Below are positions 58,502 through 64,000 of a DNA stretch of 64,000 nt, piece by piece. This DNA is from Salvia splendens. Lineage: Eukaryota; Streptophyta; Magnoliopsida; Lamiales; Lamiaceae. The stretch is taken from positions 16,998,902 to 17,062,901 of the forward strand of contig NC_056037.1 in the NCBI RefSeq assembly GCF_004379255.2, written 5' to 3'. The notes under the pieces are model-generated. The model was not told the origin of the DNA, made no database searches, and saw only the letters and a program-made list of their open reading frames with translations. The translations under genes were made by a program, and so were the position numbers. How positions within the stretch are numbered: position 1 is the stretch's first letter; each line of letters starts with the position of its first letter.

Positions 58502-59848
58502 ATGGGGAAGAAAACGTTCGCCAAGAAAATTAAACCGCGCCGCCAAGAAACCCAGGAGGCACAACCACAGCAAAATCCACCACCACCAGCACCGACTGCT
58601 CAGCCACCACCTATGATTTCCATGGATGCCATGATGGCATTTCTTCGTCAACAGGACCCTACTCGGGACTGGACGGCGGCATTGGCTGGTTTCGGTCAAA
58701 TGGGGGGCGTAGGAACCGCACCCAGTGAAATTCCACCTGCACCGGTCAGTCACGCAGAAGTACAATCGGAGGAGGGATCTCCCTCGGCGACCGCGCCATC
58801 GGAGACCTCGGTACCAGATTCGGCGGAGCTCGACGCTGTCGCCGTCCATTACGACTCCGACCCTGAGGAGCATAAGAAAAGGGCCAGCCAAGAAGAGACA
58901 ACCCATGAGAGGAGTGGCAAAACGGAGAGGACGCCCGAGGAGGAGCCGGTGTCTCATGAAGTGGAAAGGGAGGACATAGATCTGAACGAATCAGCCCAGA
59001 AGCGGTCGTTGAAGACAGATGAGGAGTTTGATTCCATCTTGAACCAAGTAGGCCAAGCAGCGGAAGCTACTGCCTCGGAGGCTGAGGGTCTAGACCTCGC
59101 TTCGAAGGCAGTAGGCATGAGCAAGGAAACAGGAACAGAGACAGCAGAACCAGAGGTAGAAGCATCCACCCTAGTGGCACCTCAGGTAGTAAAGCCGATT
59201 CCCATCAGACGGAAACTGGTAGTGAAGACAGACTCCAAGGCAGAGCCGGCCAAACCGCAGAGGGTATCGCAGCGATGCCTGGGCAAATGGGTAGCTAGTA
59301 AGGAGAAGCCGAACACAGAGGCAGATCCCGTGGAGATCTCGAGTGAAGAAGAAAGGACCACTCCCACAAAACCTGGGGAGGAGCCATTACCTGTTACCGA
59401 CCTAGAGGATACTGCAATGGAAACCAGAGCGGTATCTCCAACACTGAGTGGCCAAGGTGAAGAGGCTGACGGGATGGCTGAGGGTTTGGACCTCGCATCC
59501 AGGTCAGTAGGCCACAAGGAGACCAGTCCTACTATCCAGGATCCACTTTCAACACAAGCTGAGAAGGAACCCGAAGAAGAGAAAGACATAGATGACGGTG
59601 AGGAAGTTAGATACCGTGAAGAGAGAAAACGAAAGGGGAAGGCCCCTATGAAGAAGAAGCCCAGCAACAAGAAGCCACGTACAGTAAACACTGGCATAGT
59701 CATTACTGAGTCAGTTCAGCGAGTCCAGGAACACCGGAGGGAGCGAAGTGATAGCGAATACGCTGCCAGCGAGGAATCAGCCTCCGACAGCGATATCTCT
59801 TTGGAGGAAGAGGAGTACGCAGAACAACAGCTTCAGAATGATCATTGA
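58502..59848 (+). CDS. Element B env-position ORF, N-terminal part
   Basis: 448 codons beginning MGKKTFAKKIKPRRQ (basic, possibly nuclear). The conserved island MISMDAMMAFLRQQDPTRDW is followed by a Glu/Thr/Pro-rich disordered chain and a second conserved island KPQRVSQRCLGKW, then acidic repeats and a basic KKKPSNKKPR. No signal peptide and no hydrophobic segment long enough for a membrane anchor, so a true envelope function is unlikely from sequence. It ends at a TGA where A has a Gln codon. It corresponds to 23151-24700 in A. Confidence 0.75.
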   Translation: MGKKTFAKKIKPRRQETQEAQPQQNPPPPAPTAQPPPMISMDAMMAFLRQQDPTRDWTAALAGFGQMGGVGTAPSEIPPAPVSHAEVQSEEGSPSATAPSETSVPDSAELDAVAVHYDSDPEEHKKRASQEETTHERSGKTERTPEEEPVSHEVEREDIDLNESAQKRSLKTDEEFDSILNQVGQAAEATASEAEGLDLASKAVGMSKETGTETAEPEVEASTLVAPQVVKPIPIRRKLVVKTDSKAEPAKPQRVSQRCLGKWVASKEKPNTEADPVEISSEEERTTPTKPGEEPLPVTDLEDTAMETRAVSPTLSGQGEEADGMAEGLDLASRSVGHKETSPTIQDPLSTQAEKEPEEEKDIDDGEEVRYREERKRKGKAPMKKKPSNKKPRTVNTGIVITESVQRVQEHRRERSDSEYAASEESASDSDISLEEEEYAEQQLQNDH

Positions 59849-61331
59849 GAGTTAGTCCACCCACCGGTAGAGAGACTGAGGTACCGGCGCTGGACAGTGG
59901 ACCTTACTGATGATCTGGTGGATGAGAGAAGCTTTTCGACTCGAAGGAGCTACAGAAAACTTTCGATAGCAAGGATGAAGGGAGTAAGCAGGTGAAGAGC
60001 GGAAAGGTACTTCGCATTCCTTCTTTAGATGAGTTAGGTGCCCGCGAGCAGATTCTATCTTATTTGCACGAGTTAGGATTCGAATGGTTATTGGAGAATG
60101 GGGATCCGAGTGTCCGGGTTAGATTAGCGAAGGAGTTTTTCACGACCTTTAGGTTTAAGGTCACCACTGATCTAGATGAGGAATGTATCAGTTTTAGGCT
60201 GTTTGGCGGAGAGATACGGATGAGCTTGATTGAGTGGACCGTGCGTCTGGGAATGTGCAGTTTAGAGGAGGCCATAGGGCCTGAGTGGAGAAGTAGGGAG
60301 CGGGTAATTCCCCGCAGACATGTGGAATTTGAGCCCCAGGAAGCCTGGGAGGAGCTTACTCACCCTGATGCAGGGCAATTCCAGTCCACTATTTCCCGCT
60401 CCGTTCATTTCAACAACCCAATTCTGCGTCTTGTACAACTTTACCTGGATTTCAATTTATTGGGGCAGTCGAACTCCGCTGTTAGGACATCGATGACGGA
60501 GTTATATCTTCTCTGGTGCACCAAGCAGGGAATGAAGTTGCATCTGGGTTTTTGGACCGCCTACCAATGCCATCTAATTGTCACCCACCCAGCGAGGAAC
60601 CTCACTCTCTGCCATGTCTTGGGAGTGTTCGTCAGAAACAACATCATCATCACGGAGGCCGAAGATTTATCCGACCAGATCATGGTGGATCCTCCTGGTC
60701 TTTTTGATACACCTTTGTTCGTCCGAACGAACACCGTTTACATGAGGCAGGGTGCACCCCAATTCTACGCAATGGGAGAAGAAGCTATACCGACTGGGAG
60801 ATCAGCAGCAGCCAGGGAGGAATCAACGCAAGAGCAGCATCAAGAAAGGATAGAGAAGGCTGTGGACGAGATAGCGGAGGAAACAGACAGATGAGATCAG
60901 AAATGACACGGTTAGCATCAGTAATGGAAGGGATCCTGAAGGAGTCTGCAGGACAGACGAGGCAGAGTCAGAAGCAAGAAGCTTTGGAGACGATTGTTAC
61001 CAGGCTAGGAGAGGAAAACCAACGGTTGATAACAGAAATGGTCAGGATGGCGTCCGTGATAGACGAGATATTGATGGAGTTAACACAACGAGGCCAAGAG
61101 GAAGCTGTTGAACCAAGTGGTCATGGAGGCCGAGCTAATGAACCACGAGTATCAGAGAAGGTATTAACCGAGACAAAAGAAGCAGAGCAGAAACTAGAGG
61201 CGGAACAAGAGGAAGGAGATGCCGAAGAGTCGGAAGAATCTGGGAACAAGCAATCCGAGAATGAGGAGGAGAAACCTGTAGAACCACCTGCACCACAACC
61301 TGCCCCGCGAAGGAGTAGGAGGAACAAGTGA
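59849..61331 (+). pseudogene. Element B env-position ORF, C-terminal part
   Basis: After the TGA at 59848 the frame continues, then shifts before 59992. The segment 59992-60894 is open and holds the globular Athila-ORF domain: LHELGFEWLLENGDPSVRV, AKEFFTTFRFKVTTDLDEE, LIEWTVRLGMCSLEEAIGPE, QLYLDFNLLGQSNSAVRTSM and THPARNLTLCHVLGVFVRNN. Another shift near 60890 leads to 60891-61331, a coiled coil with a repeated MxRMASVxxxIL pattern and an acidic tail ending PAPRRSRRNK. The domain is strongly conserved between A and B, so it was under selection, but its role is unknown. Confidence 0.75.
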
Positions 61332-61453
61332 CCACCACACCCACTGACCAGTTAGTTTTCTTTTTATTTCTAGTTTTTAGTTTTTCGTATTTTAATTGTG
61401 TTTTGTTTTTTTTAGGTAGTATAATTTCTGTTTTGCGCAAACCCCATTCATAA

Positions 61454-61690
61454 CACTTAGCCTATTTTATAGTCTAAGTGCGAGAAGTTAAGGGTTTGTC
61501 TTTTTGGCGCATGTGTTTGTGTTTTCTGTTTTTTTGTTTTTTTTCGTAAACATGTTGGCTCACACTTAGCCCATTGCATGGCCTAAGTGTGAGGAGTTTT
61601 GTATATATGTGTGTTTTGTTTGTTGGTTTCTGTTTAGGTTTTCAAACTATCCCACTTAGCCCATTCCATAGTCTAAGAGTGAGAAGTTTT
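61454..61690 (+). repeat. Three hairpins with repeated polypurine-tract-like arms (element B)
   Basis: CACTTAG/CTAAGTG at 61454-61480, CACACTTAG/CTAAGTGTG at 61561-61591 and CACTTAG/CTAAGAG at 61653-61679. The right arms continue CGAGAAGTT, GAGGAGTT and TGAGAAGTT, echoing the site before the 3' LTR. Confidence 0.8.
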
Positions 61691-61729
61691 AGCTTTAATA
61701 TGTTGTTTTTGTCTGTTTGTCTATGTGTC

Positions 61730-61822
61730 CATCATACTGGCCATTACCTTTTTCACTTCACAGCCCTATCTGAGGACAGATACTTGTGAAGTGGGAGGGG
61801 GGATGCAATGACCAGTATGATG
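61730..61822 (+). ncRNA. Conserved long stem-loop in the 3' region of element B
   Basis: CATCATACTGGCCATT (61730-61745) pairs with AATGACCAGTATGATG (61807-61822) with one mismatch. The inner stem CACTTCACA (61754-61762) pairs with TGTGAAGTG (61785-61793), followed by GGAGGGGGGA. It is the counterpart of 26402-26488. Confidence 0.55.
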
Positions 61823-63140
61823 AATGTGTATATGTTTAGTATGTGTTTGTGCTTGTGTTAGTGTCTTGTTAGGTCTAGTTTTTTTTCTTTTGTGTGTTGA
61901 TTGAGCTTAAAACTCAACTGTCTTGAGCTGACGGTGAGGGGAATTGAGGGAAATAAGACATGCTGGAAAACAGAAACCACCCCCCTTAGTACCTCCTAGC
62001 CAGGATAGATGATGCGAGTATGAAAGAAAAGTCCATACTTAGAGCCAAACACGAAAGCCCTCTTAAAATGTGAGTTATAAGCTTTAAGTGGAACCACTTT
62101 CCACATGTTTAGAAAAGAAAAGAGCGGCTGCCACAAATTGCCTAGGGTGAAGTGACTGCGTGTAGCAACACTGAAGGCAGTAGGAACCCCCCCCCCAAAA
62201 AAAAAACCACCTTTAGAACCTCTTTTCTAACTCTTTATACCCAGATAAATACCCCTAGCCACTGGGACTGTGTGTGTGCAAGGCATGAAGCGAATGAAGC
62301 TTACTGGCTAGAAGGGTGTACAAGAAAGCAGAATCCAGCTGGACAAGAAAGTTTGGAAGAAAATTGGCCAGGGAGTCATCCCAGGCCCAAAAAGAAGGTA
62401 TAAGGGTGGCGAAGCCACGAGAAAGAAAGAAAAAAAAAGAGAGAAAAGATGAAGGAAAATGGTCAGAAAAATTTGGCCACAAAAAATGAAGAAGGCATAA
62501 GGGTGGCGAAGCCACAAGAAGCTACTAACCAGTTGGAGATCAAAACCAGAAGCGCCAGCCAAGAAAAGCAACTAACCAGAGGCCCAAATGCACACAGTTC
62601 CCCCACATCAAATAAAATAGAAGTTTTTTGAACCTTAGAGCCTTAGGAACATCCACCCAAAACACCACAAACCAATAGCCCCGTTACAAGCCTTTAAGCC
62701 CTTCAGTAGCTGCACGTGAAATCTAAGTCCGAAGCAATTGTGGTTGAGCATAATGAGAGAATGCAGTCCTAACATTCCTGGTGAAGTATGAGTGACTGAG
62801 TGAACCTAGTGTTTGGCCGAAAGTTTGGGCGATCTTGACGAGCGGATATACTGACTGGGAGAGAAAGGGGGGGCAGCGGAAGTTCAAGGCTGTCTAAGGC
62901 CGGATTGCACCTGATCCCGAGGGGAGGGATGGTTGAAAATATAGCCCAATCTTTGTGTTTAGTCTTTCTGTGTTCATTTATGTGTTTTTCTTTTCTGTGC
63001 TTGTTTTTGTTTTTTTTGTTTTCTCTTTCCGTTGTAGTCTAGGGTCTAGTTTAGGATTGAGTCGGTCAGGGGAGTAACCAGGCTAGAATTCGACTTATTT
63101 CTTTTTGTTTGTTCTTCACGCTTGAGGACAAGCATGTGGT

Positions 63141-63154
63141 AAGTGTGAGCAGTT
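63141..63154 (+). promoter_or_regulatory. Polypurine-tract-like site of element B
   Basis: AAGTGTGAGCAGTT adjoins the 3' LTR. It is identical in element A, so it is probably the true plus-strand primer site despite interrupting pyrimidines. Confidence 0.55.
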
Positions 63155-64000
63155 TGATAAGTCGTATTCTAGGCCTTGGTTACTGGTCAGTATGATGTGC
63201 AAAATTGATTATATCTGCAAAACAGTTGCTCAAAGTGTGCAGGTTAAGTGTTCTAGCCAGTAGGGAAGTTTCGGAATGTTCAGGTGAAAAAGGGCGCCAG
63301 CATGATCTTATACTGATCAGTATTCGTGCTGAAACGGCTTGAGCTGGAGAAGAAGGATAGCTGGGACGGATTACCCACAATTGAGGGCAAAGAAGTCAAC
63401 TTGCAATGAGGATTTACCCTAAAATCAAGGGTAAGCCTCCCTATAAAAGGAAGCCAAGAAGGAGAGAGAAAACATACACGGAGACACATTCACTCATTCA
63501 CCACCATCTTTAGGTAGAGAGTTCTCTCGGTAATACCAGTCTTTCAGCCGTGTCCCGCTTCTTGCCTCGCCGCAGCCATGATCACCTGACGCCCAGATGT
63601 TCCCGGAGTACCAGTCATCCTTATTCCAGCCAGCAAGATCATAGTTTAAGGAGTTCCATCGCCCGGAGTGGCAAAACACTTTTATTTCGCTTTCGTAGTT
63701 AAATTGCTTGTTTTTCCTTACGTTGGATCTTTGTTGCTTTTGGATATTTTCTGCTTTTGAAGTACTTGTTGAAGATCCGAACGTGTTTATGCTATGAAGT
63801 TGTTTTCTGTTCAGTTTACTTCGCCGATCTCTTTTCCTTCTGCCTAGTTAGCTTAGATCTAGAGTTTCTGGTCGTTTTGAGTGTCGAATCGTGTGTTTCC
63901 AGTTAGTAGTTTATTTCTTCGAGTTAGCATAATCTGTTTACTTTTATTTCATAGAGGTTTGTGTCATGCAAGGTGCAGTTATGTGTTTCTTGTCTTCTTC
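63155..64000 (+). repeat. 3' LTR of element B, first 846 bp
   Basis: It starts TGATAAGTCG and matches 50169-51013 with about nine substitutions and one indel. The TATA box is at 63442-63448. The remaining roughly 650 bp and the target duplication are outside the window. Confidence 0.93.

Larger units (their letters stand above)
61332..63154 (+). other. 3' noncoding region of element B
   Basis: 1.8 kb with the same landmarks as 25940-27811: ACTGACCAGT (61343), three CACTTAG hairpins, the long stem-loop, a C10-A10 tract near 62188, a G7 run near 62868 and CTTGAGGACAAGCATG before the polypurine-like site. No gene is recognised. Its length and conservation are more than a simple trailer needs. 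Confidence 0.7.
50169..64000 (+). mobile_element. Athila-like Ty3/gypsy element B, near complete, 3' LTR cut by window end
   Basis: Order: 5' LTR (50169-51670), primer-binding site, gag-pol, spacer with promoter-like motifs, env-position ORF, structured 3' region, polypurine-like site and 3' LTR from 63155. Over the first 845 bp the two LTRs differ at about nine substitutions and one indel by eye (around 1%), so insertion was recent. The upstream target 5-mer would be ACTGT (50164-50168); its partner is outside the window. Gag-pol has two nonsense codons and one frameshift, so as sequenced it is non-autonomous. Confidence 0.92.

Overview
The window looks like nuclear DNA of a dicot plant. It has spliced introns, plant-type Stowaway, PIF/Harbinger, hAT, MULE and Helitron sequences, and Athila-type Ty3/gypsy retrotransposons primed by tRNA-Asp. 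I did not try to name the species. Only one ordinary host gene is visible. It lies at the left edge on the minus strand (1-2981) and is the 5' half of an AAA-ATPase gene of the plant ATAD2/TAT-binding-homolog-7 type: a basic N-terminus, an acidic linker with a tripled 28-residue repeat, and an extended PHD finger. The ATPase part is beyond the left edge.

From about 3.4 to 11.3 kb there is AT-rich intergenic DNA made of Helitron ends, Stowaway-like MITEs and a 200-bp tandem duplication. It also holds a broken copy of hexokinase exon 1, apparently picked up by a Helitron.

From about 11.3 to 39.6 kb the frame is one MULE DNA transposon with about 0.5-kb inverted ends. A MuDR-type transposase start faces right and a plant-mobile-domain (PMD/MAIN-like) gene faces left. 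The MULE has been split by later arrivals: a solo LTR (11835-13338), a 5'-truncated Athila-like element A (14692-33416) whose 3' LTR holds hAT-1, a PIF/Harbinger element in a PMD intron (34461-36447), and another solo LTR (38144-39584). Element A carries a tandem triplication of its RNase H/integrase segment.

From 39.6 to 48.9 kb is a three-level nest, two levels of which are bounded by perfect 8-bp and one by perfect 5-bp target duplications: a TTF/ZMYM-type hAT, containing a solo LTR, containing a BED-type hAT (hAT-2). After a probable LTR remnant (48936-50168), a nearly complete and young Athila-like element B runs from 50169 past the right edge: 5' LTR, primer-binding site, gag-pol, an env-position ORF, a structured 3' noncoding region and the start of the 3' LTR.

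None of the transposon genes is intact as it stands. Nearly all carry nonsense codons or frameshifts, so the region reads as a graveyard with one host gene at its edge. The least expected signals are a conserved, covarying RNA-like fold and reiterated polypurine-tract-like hairpins in the 3' region of A and B, a dispersed ACTGRYCAGT palindrome in that family, and the Helitron hexokinase capture.
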